NCBI RefSeq assembly: GCF_009728935.1
Contig: NZ_CP034235.1
Location: 4,192,001-4,256,000 of the forward strand
DNA: 64,000 nucleotides
Direction of reading: 5' to 3'
Source of the DNA: Paenibacillus psychroresistens
Lineage (GTDB): Bacteria > Bacillota > Bacilli > Paenibacillales > NBRC-103111
Shown: piece by piece, positions 7,684 through 16,965 of the stretch
Position numbering within the stretch: the stretch's first letter is position 1
How the letters are laid out: every line of letters begins with the position of its first letter
The notes under the pieces: model-generated
The model's input: only the letters and a program-made list of their open reading frames with translations
Told to the model about the DNA's origin: nothing
Databases searched by the model: none
Position numbers and translations under genes: made by a program

Positions 7684-9458
7684 CCCTTCTCTTTTTCCAC
7701 TTTATCTGGAGCTTTTTCAGCCTCTGTTTGCATATCTGCATATTGAATCTGGTAAGTTTTTAGATAAGGCCCAGGTTGACGCAACAGCTCATTATGAGTC
7801 CCTCTTTGGATAACTTTTCCTTGATCTAGCACAATTATTTCATCTGCATGTCTTAAAGAAGATATCCGATGTGCAATGATAAAAGTGGTACGGCCCTTCA
7901 TAACTTCGCGGAAGCCTGCTTGAATCTCATGCTCCGTTTCCATATCTACTGCGCTTGTAGCATCATCGAGGATCAATATTCTAGGATCCTTAAGTAAGGC
8001 TCTTGCAATAGCAATTCTTTGCTTCTGTCCACCAGACAAGCCTAATCCACGTTCACCTACAATCGTATCATAGCCCAATGGCAGCTCCATAATAAAATCA
8101 TGTGCTCTGGCTAGCTTCGCCACTTGAATGACTTGCTCCATCGAGATATCTCTAATCCCATAGGCGATATTATTACGAATCGATGCGGAGAATAGGAAGG
8201 TTTCTTGAAAAACTACCGCAATTTGACGTCGTAAGCTCTCAAGTGAAATATCGTTGATATTATAACCATCTAAAGTTATACGACCGCTTTTTAAATTATA
8301 GGCCCTGTATAATAGCTGAATAATCGTTGATTTCCCTGCTCCAGTCCCGCCTAATATTCCAATTACACTTCCAGGAGGAGCATCCAAGCTTAAATCAATT
8401 AATGCAGGTTTCTTATCGGGATAGGCAAAATTGACATCCTCAAAGGTAACAAAGCCTTTAACCTGAGAAGGAGCTAGTGAAATAGCATGCTCTTTATCTT
8501 TAACATGTACGTATTGATTGATAATTTCCAGTACCCGCTCACCAGAAGCTTTGGATTGCGTATAGTTATTAATGTGAAAGCCAATCCCCCACAAAGGGCC
8601 AATAATGTACCAAATCAAGCTGAAGAAGGCGACTAATTCCCCGATAGACATGCTATCTTGAATGACCATATATCCGCCAATCCCTAACAAGATCACGACA
8701 CTTAAATTCGCAAACAGCTCCATAACTGGAAAATACTTAGCCCATATTCCAGCCGAAAGCAAGTTGCTTGATTTATAGTCAGCGCTATGGACCATAAAAC
8801 GCTTCACTTCATGCTCTTCACGAGCAAATGATTTAACCGTACGCACACCTGTAATATTCTCTTGTACAGCCGTTGTCAGATCACTCATCGATTGACGAAT
8901 TATTCGAAAGGCGGGATGTATTTTCGTTTCAAATTTAGAAGCAGTGATGACCAAGAAAGGCATAAAAATCAAGGTTAACAAAGTTAGCTTCCAATTGATC
9001 GAGAACATCATAGCTGATCCAAAAACTAGCATCAAAACCACATTTAATATTTGGGCGAATCCAAATCCAAGGAACATACGTATGGCATCTAAATCAGCAG
9101 TCAACCGCGACATTAAATCGCCTGTTTTTGCTTTGTCATAGTATTGAAAGGATAGCTGCTGCAGCTTATCATATAGAGCATTACGCAAATTATACGCCAT
9201 CCAATTTCCTAAACGCCCACCTGTCAAACCATGCAGGAATTGCAGCATTCCCTTTAAAGTAACTACGAGAACTACAATGATAGCGAGAACAGGCACTTTG
9301 TCATACTTCTCTTTAACAATGACTTCATCGATTAAATAACGCAGTAAATTGGGATAAACGAGTCCTAAGCCAGTTGCAAACGCCAAACATAAAATAGAGA
9401 TAAAAAATAGCTTTCTTTTTGGCCAATAAAACTCTTTCAGCTGCTTAAAAACATTCAT
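7671..9458 (-). CDS. ABC exporter half-transporter, first subunit of a heterodimer
   Basis: This 595-residue protein has six transmembrane helices (about residues 15-310) and a C-terminal ATPase domain (about 340-575). Walker A is GGTGAGKS, the Q-loop VFQETFLF, the signature LSGGQKQR and the switch IIAHR. Walker B is ILILDDATSAVD, so Asp replaces the catalytic Glu. That is the hallmark of the non-catalytic site in heterodimeric exporters, and it fits the canonical Glu and deviant signature in the subunit encoded just downstream. The start ATG follows GGGGGTTTCCA. Drug export is the usual role in this family; lipid export is also possible. Confidence 0.88.
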   Translation of the reverse strand: MNVFKQLKEFYWPKRKLFFISILCLAFATGLGLVYPNLLRYLIDEVIVKEKYDKVPVLAIIVVLVVTLKGMLQFLHGLTGGRLGNWMAYNLRNALYDKLQQLSFQYYDKAKTGDLMSRLTADLDAIRMFLGFGFAQILNVVLMLVFGSAMMFSINWKLTLLTLIFMPFLVITASKFETKIHPAFRIIRQSMSDLTTAVQENITGVRTVKSFAREEHEVKRFMVHSADYKSSNLLSAGIWAKYFPVMELFANLSVVILLGIGGYMVIQDSMSIGELVAFFSLIWYIIGPLWGIGFHINNYTQSKASGERVLEIINQYVHVKDKEHAISLAPSQVKGFVTFEDVNFAYPDKKPALIDLSLDAPPGSVIGILGGTGAGKSTIIQLLYRAYNLKSGRITLDGYNINDISLESLRRQIAVVFQETFLFSASIRNNIAYGIRDISMEQVIQVAKLARAHDFIMELPLGYDTIVGERGLGLSGGQKQRIAIARALLKDPRILILDDATSAVDMETEHEIQAGFREVMKGRTTFIIAHRISSLRHADEIIVLDQGKVIQRGTHNELLRQPGPYLKTYQIQYADMQTEAEKAPDKVEKEKGWVL

Positions 9459-9705
9459 TGGAAACCCCCGCTTCGTTAATCTTAGGAAAGTTTAACACCT
9501 TGTGCTACAACCTACAATGTGGAAAAAACTACGTATAATTCGATATAGAAACGTATCTTAGCGATACGCTTACATAATCGGTATCATCCTTACATATGGT
9601 ATCAATCGGTCGGGATGTAAGCCCTTTCAGGGTGATTCAGATAAATGCTTGCATTTTAACTTGTCGAATAACTTGATTTGATGCTGAATATGTGCTCGAG
9701 AGCAG
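9459..9705. other. Non-coding gap upstream of the ABC exporter, with small repeats
   Basis: No gene is apparent here. Visible items are a 6-bp perfect stem (CGTATC/GATACG, 9552-9568), two copies of GGTATCA within 9590-9625, and CTTACAT ... ATGTAAG arms around them. These may be part of the exporter's promoter and regulator-binding region, since the gene starts at 9458 leftward, but I cannot assign a promoter with confidence. Confidence 0.3.
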
Positions 9706-9741
9706 CAAAAAGCCGCTCCATTTTGCTTAAATGGTGCGGCT
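9706..9741 (-). terminator. Intrinsic terminator of dynA
   Basis: An inverted repeat AGCCGCACCATTT / AAATGGAGCGGCT with one mismatch and a short loop is followed on the minus strand by TTTTT. It lies about 70 bases after the dynA stop codon. Confidence 0.8.
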
Positions 9742-9810
9742 GTGATATTAGGTGCGCGTAACGCCACATTGTGGTGTTGAAGGGCGAGTTCTTCGCCGGC
9801 AGCTGCAAAA

Positions 9811-12800
9811 TCAGCTGTTCAGCAGCAGCTTCAACTCTTGCTTTTTAAACTCAAGCGTTTGTAGATCCATTTTCATTTCTAAAGCATCACGTTGCCCTTC
9901 AACATGCTCCCCAACCGTTTGCGCGAGCAACTCAAAAGCTTTTTGCAAGCTTTCTCTCAGCTGCTGTTGATATGCCGACAATAGCAATTGCTGCTGTTTA
10001 AACATATAGCGTTGAATCAACTCATTTACGATCAATTCCAGCTCGGCACGCAGCTTGGCTTTACCTTCACCTTCGAAGAAGTGCTTTCCATTCTTAAAGT
10101 AGCCAAATAGCCATTTTTCTTCTAAAAGACTCTCTTCCAGCATTTCATCAACAACAGGTGTTTCATAATCCAAATCAGGTAATGCCTCTCCCCGATAATC
10201 GACAAATGGCTTTGTGATTAATCCGACTTGCTGTTCATATAATTTTTTCATCTTAGCACCAATGAAATGTTCGATCCGTAATGTGGTTGCTAATACCTCA
10301 TGAGATAGATCATACGAAAAGCTGCGTAATAGTTCATTCCAGGCTAATTTTAAGGCTTTACGGATGTCTCTGCCATCTTCCCGCAAGGAGGAGGGGTTAA
10401 AGGCAAAATTAAATAATTCACCATACCGATAGGATACTCTTTGTTTAACATAATATAAAAGCTCCTGAATTTCTTGAGTGACCTCATTAGCATCATAAGC
10501 TTCCTTCTGGTCAATAAGCAGCTTCATAATCTGTGCAAATGTGTCATCTAAAGCCAGCAGCTTTAATTTCCGCTCCGCTTCACCTTGTTGAGCACTTGCA
10601 ACTCTCAGTTCAAGTACTTCAATACTTCTAGCGATCTCTAGCTCAGCAGAATGAACGGCTACTTGAGTTAATTCATCCAAAGTAAACCTAATAAAATCAT
10701 TTTCAAATGATTGCATGCCCGAATGATTAACTAAATCCTGATTATGATTTAATTTACCATCCAAGGCTTCCATACTCGAAACCGGATAAATCCGTGGATG
10801 TCTGATCCCATGAGTCAGCAGATTTGCTTTGACATGCTCGATTACTTGCTGCTGCTCCTCTTCGTTCGCTGCTAAATCGGCAGCATTAACGATAAAAAAC
10901 ATTTTGTCTAACTCAAAAGTATCCTTAACACGTCCAAGCTGCAATAAGAACTCGCGATCTGCTTGTGAGAAGGCATGGTTGTAATACGTTACAAAAACAA
11001 TCGCATCTGCATTCTTAATATAATTAAAAGCAACTCCAGTGTGTCTAGCATGTATGGAATCCGCCCCAGGCGTATCTACAAAAATAATACCTTGCGATGT
11101 TAGGGGATGCTCATAAAAGAGATCGATTCGTTCAACAAAACAAGACTTTGTTTCATCCGCAACATAAGAGGCAAATTCAGTTATATCAATCGATATCGTT
11201 TGATCCAAAAGCGGCTCGGCATGGCTCCACCCAAGGGCAGCTGCTTTGAGGAAGCTGTGATGGGGCTTTCCACTAGCGCTTAAGCTTTGAGAAGATAAAT
11301 GATCGATACTCTGAAAAACCTCAGCTACCGTTTTAGCTGAAATTCCTACAACATCTGCTGAAAATTGTATTTCATTGCGGATGAAGGGATCCGATTTCAT
11401 TTTCACTCGCACTGAGCCGTGCGGCCAATCTACTGTAGGAGGCATTATTCGGTTGATAGTAGCTGTAGTCGGATTAGGCGATACGGGCAGCAGCCGCTCA
11501 CCAATCAATGCATTGGCGAATGAAGATTTCCCAGCACTAAACGCACCAAATAAAGAGATCGTAAACCGATTATTAGCCAATCTTTTTGCTTTTTCACGCA
11601 TCGATTTAGCTAATATTGTCATTGCCGAGACATCGCTAATTAGTTCAGCAGCACTTAACAAACGATTAGCTGTATGCTTCATTCTCATGGCATGATCTTG
11701 ATTAGCAAGCCCGCTTGCTTGAACAGCATCCGATTCGCTTAGCACCTTATTTGAATTATTATTACTCACTGACATTGTTTGAAAAGTGTTCTCTTCCTTA
11801 GGAGCGATTGTATAAGCTGCTTCCCCATGCATCTCAGGCGCTAATCTATATTCAGTAAAATCAGGCAGCTCAAGTGCTGTTGAAACCTCGACAGCTTTCG
11901 TTATTTCAGCTTGCAGGGTTTCGTTGTAATTCTGTTCCTGGTTTTCCAAGCCCTGCAATTCACTTAAAGCCAATAAACGCTCGTCCAAATCTGCAAGCTG
12001 GATAGCAAGCTGATCTTGTTCACTTTTTGATGCTTGCTCAATCAATTTACGCAGCTGATCCATTAAATTCAGACTTAATTTACGCAGCTTAGCTTTAACT
12101 TCACTTGAAATTTGTTTAGCAAAATGAATGGTATATTCATTCGAAAAAACCGCACCAGGATTTACTTGCTCAGCAATCCACTCTGCTGTAACATCCAAAG
12201 TTAAATTCTCCAGATCAGCCGGATTGGCCAAGCTTGATAATCCATATTCTTCGATTGTTTTTTTATAATAATCCTTAAGATGCCAGATTAGATGTGCATG
12301 TACCTTCTCCACAAAATCAGCATGAAAAATAGTTAAGCGCTGCTCAATTTCTTTAGCTGTCTGTGATGCTCGTGCAAACAAACCAAGCTTAAACCCAGGT
12401 TTCCGACTGCTTAGATATTCATGTGCTAGATCTCTTGTTACAGCAGGTGTCAGGTTTGAATTCTCGGCAATTGCGGTAATTTCTTTATTCCATTTGAGAT
12501 AAAGCTGCTCTGGCCAATCCTTTAACTGTTCATTTCTAGCTAGCCACTGCTCACGCTGAATCAGCCGTTCCGTTAGCTCATCTTGTTCAGGCAGCTGCTT
12601 CCTTAGCTGGTCTTTAGCCTCTTCATGGCTTGCCTTTATTACTTCAATATGATCATGCACAATTTGCCGTAATGAGCACTCAAGGCTCCATTCTCGCAGC
12701 TTGGCAGCATGAAGCATCAGCTCTGACAACAGCCATTTCAGCTTACCCCATTCATTATAAGGGTGCTGAGGCTGTTTAAGAGTCGTATATAGAATCCCAT

Positions 12801-13473
12801 CTGGATCAGCTTGCCAATTGCGAAAGGCTTCATCTACACTTAAACGAAAGGCTTCAAAAGTTAACTGATTCTCTTGATGCTTGTCAATTTGATTAACAAT
12901 TAAATAAACGGGCTTTCCCCAATCCTTCATGCGCTTAGCGAACGATAAATTAGTCTCCGATTGAACATGATTGTAATCCATGACATAGAATACTACATCA
13001 GCTAAATGTAAGGCTGATTCCGTCGACATTTGATGGGCGCCATCTGTGGAATCGATACCTGGTGTATCCAAGAGCTGCGTATTATTGCCAAGAAACTCAA
13101 TAGGATATTCGATCGCTATGGATTCAATATTCTCCCCATCCTTGCAGTATGCAGCAAGCTGATCAAATTCAATAGAAACCATAGAAGTCTCTGCGGAATC
13201 AGGTAGCTTTGTATGTGTTATATAGGCTTTTGCTGGACCATTTCGGATTGAAACAATATTAGCACTGGTTGGAATCGGGCTAGAAGGTAATAATGGATAT
13301 TCGCAAAGTGCATTAATCACACTGGATTTCCCTGCTGAGAAATGTCCGCAAAAAGCGATATTTAGTTGGCCTGACTTATATTTTAACTTAAGCTGCTGCA
13401 GCTTTTGTGCATGGAATTCATCCCCAGAGGCACGCATTGTTTGCTCCAGATCAATCCATGTTTGCTCGTTCAT
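9811..13473 (-). CDS. dynA: Two-headed dynamin-like GTPase DynA
   Basis: This 1220-residue protein carries two dynamin GTPase modules in tandem, as in Bacillus DynA (YpbR, close to 1190 residues). The first has P-loop GHFSAGKSS at residues 43-51, DTPGID and NQID. The second, near residue 650, has GAFSAGKSS, DTPGAD and NAAD. Long helical stalk regions follow each head (about 260-570 and 920-1210). Known roles in Bacillus are membrane tethering and fusion, and protection against membrane stress and phage. No obvious transmembrane helix is seen, so attachment would be through paddle regions. The gene is preceded by the terminator of the small 88-residue gene and followed by its own. Confidence 0.93.
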   Translation of the reverse strand: MNEQTWIDLEQTMRASGDEFHAQKLQQLKLKYKSGQLNIAFCGHFSAGKSSVINALCEYPLLPSSPIPTSANIVSIRNGPAKAYITHTKLPDSAETSMVSIEFDQLAAYCKDGENIESIAIEYPIEFLGNNTQLLDTPGIDSTDGAHQMSTESALHLADVVFYVMDYNHVQSETNLSFAKRMKDWGKPVYLIVNQIDKHQENQLTFEAFRLSVDEAFRNWQADPDGILYTTLKQPQHPYNEWGKLKWLLSELMLHAAKLREWSLECSLRQIVHDHIEVIKASHEEAKDQLRKQLPEQDELTERLIQREQWLARNEQLKDWPEQLYLKWNKEITAIAENSNLTPAVTRDLAHEYLSSRKPGFKLGLFARASQTAKEIEQRLTIFHADFVEKVHAHLIWHLKDYYKKTIEEYGLSSLANPADLENLTLDVTAEWIAEQVNPGAVFSNEYTIHFAKQISSEVKAKLRKLSLNLMDQLRKLIEQASKSEQDQLAIQLADLDERLLALSELQGLENQEQNYNETLQAEITKAVEVSTALELPDFTEYRLAPEMHGEAAYTIAPKEENTFQTMSVSNNNSNKVLSESDAVQASGLANQDHAMRMKHTANRLLSAAELISDVSAMTILAKSMREKAKRLANNRFTISLFGAFSAGKSSFANALIGERLLPVSPNPTTATINRIMPPTVDWPHGSVRVKMKSDPFIRNEIQFSADVVGISAKTVAEVFQSIDHLSSQSLSASGKPHHSFLKAAALGWSHAEPLLDQTISIDITEFASYVADETKSCFVERIDLFYEHPLTSQGIIFVDTPGADSIHARHTGVAFNYIKNADAIVFVTYYNHAFSQADREFLLQLGRVKDTFELDKMFFIVNAADLAANEEEQQQVIEHVKANLLTHGIRHPRIYPVSSMEALDGKLNHNQDLVNHSGMQSFENDFIRFTLDELTQVAVHSAELEIARSIEVLELRVASAQQGEAERKLKLLALDDTFAQIMKLLIDQKEAYDANEVTQEIQELLYYVKQRVSYRYGELFNFAFNPSSLREDGRDIRKALKLAWNELLRSFSYDLSHEVLATTLRIEHFIGAKMKKLYEQQVGLITKPFVDYRGEALPDLDYETPVVDEMLEESLLEEKWLFGYFKNGKHFFEGEGKAKLRAELELIVNELIQRYMFKQQQLLLSAYQQQLRESLQKAFELLAQTVGEHVEGQRDALEMKMDLQTLEFKKQELKLLLNS

Positions 13474-13504
13474 GTTTCATTCTCCTAAGCTTGTGGTTAA
13501 ATTG

Positions 13505-13534
13505 CAAAAAAAAAGCCGAATGGATTCGGCTTTT
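13505..13534 (-). terminator. Intrinsic terminator of the 88-residue gene
   Basis: The arms AAAAGCCGAAT and ATTCGGCTTTT are nearly contiguous and are followed on the minus strand by a run of T. The structure overlaps the stop codon of the upstream gene and lies just before dynA. Confidence 0.82.
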
Positions 13535-13799
13535 ACTGAGTAACCAATTCGGGGATAAAAATTTCAAATACTTCACCATGCTGTAGAATTGTAATGTTAC
13601 GCTCTCTAACCTTCATTACTACAACTTCTGGCTTAGCTTTCATCTTCTGCAAGTAGTTTTCAGGAACTTCTCCTGATTCACTAATCGTAATGCCTTCAAC
13701 GATTTTCTCTTCATTCTCTGCAAGTGGAGTATTGATCACCTGTTCGTAAATATCCGAAAACACTTCAAAATTACTTGTATACACAGCTATGCATTTCAT
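13533..13799 (-). CDS. Unknown 88-residue protein
   Basis: I do not recognise the family. The small acidic protein starts MKCIAVYTSNFEVFSDIYEQV and alternates strand-like and helix-like segments. Near the C-terminus it has VVMKVRERNITILQHGEVFEIFIPE, which looks like paired beta strands. There is no membrane segment and no metal-binding motif. It follows nth by 34 bases on the same strand and ends in its own terminator before dynA, so it may share transcription with nth. A real gene is likely given its codon use and its terminator placed at the stop codon. Confidence 0.65.
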   Translation of the reverse strand: MKCIAVYTSNFEVFSDIYEQVINTPLAENEEKIVEGITISESGEVPENYLQKMKAKPEVVVMKVRERNITILQHGEVFEIFIPELVTQ

Positions 13800-13833
13800 T
13801 AAAATCCCATCCTTTGGTTTCTATTTTCTTTGT

Positions 13834-14511
13834 CTAATTAATAGCTTTATCTTTAGATTTCCTAACTTGTGGTAATTTCATACGTTTTTTTCCTTCAGTG
13901 CAGGTTTCTAATAAGGGACATATCTCACATTTGGGGTTTTGAGCTTTACAATGGTATCTCCCGAAAAAAATAAGTCGATGATGAGTTAATGTCCATTCTT
14001 CTCTAGGCACTAACTTCATAAGCTTCTTTTCAACCTCAAGTACGGAATCTAAATGTTTAGCAATGCCAAGTCGTTTCGATACTCGCTCAAGATGGGTGTC
14101 TACTGCTATAGCAGGTACACCAAAAGCGTTTGAAATGACAACATTTGCTGTCTTGCGCCCTACTCCTGGAAGCTCAACCAACTGCTCATGGCTTTCTGGA
14201 ATTTGCCCATCGTATTTTTCTAATATCATCGCGCAAAGGCTTTGGATGTTCTTCGCTTTATTGCGAAACAAACCAATTCTCCGGATATCTTGCTCAAGCT
14301 CTTCAACCGGAACAGCCAAGTAATCCTCTGGTTTGCGGTATTTAACAAAAAGGTTTGCAGTCACTTTATTCACAGTCTCATCCGTGCATTGTGCAGAAAG
14401 CAACACAGCAAGAGTTAGCTCAAACGGGTTACTATGATTTAATTCGCAGTGAGCATCGGGAAACATTTGGCCAATTGTATCGAGAGCATAACGCATTTGC
14501 TTCTGATTCAT
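13834..14511 (-). CDS. nth: Endonuclease III (DNA glycosylase/AP lyase)
   Basis: This 225-residue base-excision repair enzyme removes oxidised pyrimidines and cleaves the abasic site. The helix-hairpin-helix LPGVGRKTANVV near residue 115 contains the catalytic Lys, and the catalytic Asp is in AVDTHLERVSKRLG. The C-terminal iron-sulfur loop has the exact spacing Cys-x6-Cys-x2-Cys-x5-Cys (CKAQNPKCEICPLLETC). Length fits the family. In Bacillus, nth follows dnaD; here dnaD lies some 18 kb away, so the pair has been separated. Confidence 0.95.
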   Translation of the reverse strand: MNQKQMRYALDTIGQMFPDAHCELNHSNPFELTLAVLLSAQCTDETVNKVTANLFVKYRKPEDYLAVPVEELEQDIRRIGLFRNKAKNIQSLCAMILEKYDGQIPESHEQLVELPGVGRKTANVVISNAFGVPAIAVDTHLERVSKRLGIAKHLDSVLEVEKKLMKLVPREEWTLTHHRLIFFGRYHCKAQNPKCEICPLLETCTEGKKRMKLPQVRKSKDKAIN

Positions 14512-14630
14512 TGGCGGTGATTCACCTACTTTCGGTTCAATAACCTATAGTTTAGCTAAAATCAATCCCAATTTCAATGCTTTATTGCACTTCAATATCG
14601 AATATTTTGCAAATTTTTTGTAATATTTCG

Positions 14631-14691
14631 AAAAAAAACCGTCTTAGAGAAGGAATCCAATTTTTTTTGGACATCCTATTCTCTTAGACGG
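14631..14691 (-). terminator. Intrinsic terminator of the amidase/GerMN unit
   Basis: The imperfect arms CCGTCTAAGAGAATAGGA and TCCTTCTCTAAGACGG (minus-strand reading) are followed by eight T. It starts 24 bases beyond the GerMN gene stop. Confidence 0.82.
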
Positions 14692-14714
14692 TATATTTTT
14701 GCTAATTGTTTCAA

Positions 14715-15263
14715 TTATTTTGCAATAGGATGAGGTAAATCCACATGTCCCAACAGGCTTTCTACTTTCTGGCCGTTGACTAGGACTTCAATTGCTTGTA
14801 CTTCTTCAAACTGAAACATTGTTTTTTTAAGTGATTCTATTAATAATTCTTCTCCTGGTGCACCAAGCTGTGGCTCAGCAGGCAACGTTAGATCAATGGT
14901 TAATGTACTTCCCTTAAGCTCTGCACTCTGAAAAGTAAATCCGTCAAATAAAGCAACACTCTGATCATCTGGGCTTTTAGTTAGTCCATTTAAGACCTCG
15001 ATATAAGCGGATAAGTTTGATGTGGATGCTAAACTAACCTCTTTCGACACTAGCGCATCCCCATCTTCATTACCATAGTAAAGGTTCATTAAAGTAGGTT
15101 TAGCCGCTTCTGGTGTAGCTAATGGCGTCGGTAAAGCAGTCGCCGAAACTTCTGGTGAGGTACTTGCAGCCGAAACAGCCTCTTTAGTTTTCCCGCAACC
15201 AGCCAATACCAGAATACAACTAAGAATAACCAGCAATGGCATAAGTTTTTTGTACATGGACAT
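14715..15263 (-). CDS. GerMN-domain lipoprotein
   Basis: This 182-residue secreted lipoprotein has a signal peptide with lipobox VLAGC around residue 23. A Ser/Thr/Pro-rich linker runs to about residue 50, and a GerMN domain (about 58-170) carries the marks LMNLYYGNEDGDALV and VNGQKVESLLGHVDL. GerMN domains occur in the sporulation protein GerM and in envelope lipoproteins; in Bacillus GerM affects cortex formation and the sporulation septum. It is encoded 22 bases after the amidase gene, so the two likely act together on peptidoglycan. It is shorter than GerM, which has two such domains. Confidence 0.82.
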   Translation of the reverse strand: MSMYKKLMPLLVILSCILVLAGCGKTKEAVSAASTSPEVSATALPTPLATPEAAKPTLMNLYYGNEDGDALVSKEVSLASTSNLSAYIEVLNGLTKSPDDQSVALFDGFTFQSAELKGSTLTIDLTLPAEPQLGAPGEELLIESLKKTMFQFEEVQAIEVLVNGQKVESLLGHVDLPHPIAK

Positions 15264-15285
15264 TTCTCCTTCGAGAGCATTAGCA

Positions 15286-16857
15286 TTAACTAATTTTCAA
15301 GTATTCCTTAATTCCTGCAACAATTCCTGCCGCTACTCTATTCTGTAAATCTTCATTATACAGTTGAGCCTCTTCGGTTGGATTAGAGAGATAACCTATC
15401 TCACATAAAATCGCCGGCATCTTGGTTTTATTAATTACACGGAAATCTTCTTGTTTAACCTTTTTATCTACGAAACCTGTTGCTGCTACAATGTGTGGAT
15501 GCATGGCTTGTGCAAAAGCTAAGCTATCTTTGCGATAATAGTAGGTTTCCGTTCCTTTGGATGTCTTAGCGTAGGAATTTCCATGAACAGAAACAAACAA
15601 ATTAGCTCCCAGTCTATTGGCAATAGCAACACGTTCGTCTAATTCTACGAATGTATCATCATCACGGGTCAGATTAACTTGAATCAATGGTTCTTGTTGA
15701 AGCAATTTTTGGATTTTAAGCACGACAGCTAGATTAAAGTCCTTCTCTAAACGCTTAGTAACAGAGATAGCACCGGTATCTTTTCCCCCATGTCCTGCAT
15801 CAATCACAACTGTATAGGAAACTGTCTTTTTCGCAATGATTACAACATGATTTACTTTATCTTCAATCAGCTCGTAATTTCCTTTTTGTTTAAGATCAAT
15901 AACTACACGAACAGTTGGAGGCTTGTCCGAAAAATCAGCATATCTAACCTTATCAATATACACACTATCTGACACATTGAAACCATTGGTAACTGCTGAA
16001 TAATTCACTTCTGCCGGAGGTTCTGTATTCTCAATTGTGTTATCAATGATTGAGTCATCGATGTTTGAGTTATCGATGATCGAAGAATCGATAATTGAAG
16101 GATCGATGTTTGAAGAATCGAGAATTGTGTTTATATCATTCATTATAGTCGGTTGATTACTGGAGATTAGGTCTGCAGCAAGACTACTTTGTTCAAAATC
16201 TACAACCAAACGATCAGGTCCTGTTAAATAGAACAAGGTTGGATGCAAATCTCCATTTCCTCGTATTGTGACTTGATCATATTCACTTGCTATGGCTTGA
16301 ATTTCAGTTGCTGCCACTATAGGGTCGGGAATAGTCAGACTTGGATCCGTATTCTCTTCACTAGGTACATTTGAAACTGGAGTTTCGACTGGTTCTTGTG
16401 GCTGCTCGCCACCAATTACTGGCAAATCGATCAATTGTCTAGATAAATTAACAGATCTGGCCTTTTCATCCCAAATTACTTTTAAGCCAAGCTTCTCCGC
16501 TAGAAAACGCAAAGGAAGTAATGCAGTACCTTCTACATTCAAAGGGGCTTCCGTTAATTGTAGTAGTTCACCGTTGACAGCTACATCTTTTTTATCGATT
16601 TGCATTTCAATACTCAAGCTTTCGTTCATAACAGTTACCTTTTTCTCTTTAGCATCCCAACTAACAACCGCCCCTAGGGTTTCCGAAATGATCCGAATTG
16701 GCACCATTGTAGTCCCTTTGATATTCTGCGCAGGAACTGTAGAAACTAACGCTTTTCCATTTAGAAATAGTGGAATGGCTTCTTCAGCATGGATTAATCG
16801 TGGAAATAAACATAAGAAAAAAAGCGCGGCTAAAAAGGTGTAGACTGACTTCTTCAT
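15286..16857 (-). CDS. N-acetylmuramoyl-L-alanine amidase with stalk and AMIN domains
   Basis: This 523-residue secreted cell-wall hydrolase cleaves the amide bond between MurNAc and the peptide. A signal peptide (1-24) is followed by a copper-amine-oxidase N-terminal-type stalk domain (about 30-140), a Pro/Glu linker (150-180), an AMIN-like region (about 185-340) and a zinc-dependent Amidase_3 domain (about 348-520). In the last, VVIDAGHGGKDTGA and SVHGNS supply histidine ligands, and ILCEIGYLSN the C-terminal glutamate. A block of pentapeptide repeats (about residues 243-273) interrupts the AMIN-like region, which is unusual. The gene precedes the GerMN lipoprotein gene in one transcript. 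Confidence 0.88.
   Translation of the reverse strand: MKKSVYTFLAALFFLCLFPRLIHAEEAIPLFLNGKALVSTVPAQNIKGTTMVPIRIISETLGAVVSWDAKEKKVTVMNESLSIEMQIDKKDVAVNGELLQLTEAPLNVEGTALLPLRFLAEKLGLKVIWDEKARSVNLSRQLIDLPVIGGEQPQEPVETPVSNVPSEENTDPSLTIPDPIVAATEIQAIASEYDQVTIRGNGDLHPTLFYLTGPDRLVVDFEQSSLAADLISSNQPTIMNDINTILDSSNIDPSIIDSSIIDNSNIDDSIIDNTIENTEPPAEVNYSAVTNGFNVSDSVYIDKVRYADFSDKPPTVRVVIDLKQKGNYELIEDKVNHVVIIAKKTVSYTVVIDAGHGGKDTGAISVTKRLEKDFNLAVVLKIQKLLQQEPLIQVNLTRDDDTFVELDERVAIANRLGANLFVSVHGNSYAKTSKGTETYYYRKDSLAFAQAMHPHIVAATGFVDKKVKQEDFRVINKTKMPAILCEIGYLSNPTEEAQLYNEDLQNRVAAGIVAGIKEYLKIS
16039..16130 (-). repeat. 15-base tandem repeat encoding pentapeptides in the amidase
   Basis: Six imperfect in-frame units encode ILDSS, NIDPS, IIDSS, IIDNS, NIDDS and IIDNT. 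The DNA units are 15 bases long and built around ATCGATGTTTGAG-like words on the plus strand. Such an array can change length by slippage without shifting frame. Confidence 0.85.
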
Positions 16858-16916
16858 TGTTCACCTCATTTTCGACGTTATTTGACAGTTTAGACGCGAG
16901 GAACCACGAAAGGTTG

Positions 16917-16965
16917 CGCAAAAAAACCTTAGTTCCACAAGATAGGTCTTGGAGACTAAGGGTTT
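16917..16965 (-). terminator. Stem-loop with T-run in the leader of the amidase gene
   Basis: On the minus strand the arms AAACCCTTAGTCTCCA and TGGAACTAAGGTTT pair with a 12-base loop and are followed by seven T. It stands 60 bases upstream of the amidase start and about 330 bases after leuD, which already has its own terminator. It is either a backup terminator or an attenuator in an amidase leader. The rest of the gap (16966-17202) holds no gene that I can see. Confidence 0.65.

Noticed and set aside
9583..9600. Five-codon mini-ORF (Met-Ile-Pro-Ile-Met) as an attenuation leader for the exporter
   Set aside because: The AAGG-like site touches the ATG, no matching anti-terminator is visible, and such short frames are expected by chance.
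16890..16925. T-box-like GGAACCACGA word on the plus strand
   Set aside because: No plus-strand gene follows for 2.6 kb, and no specifier stem or other T-box parts are seen.
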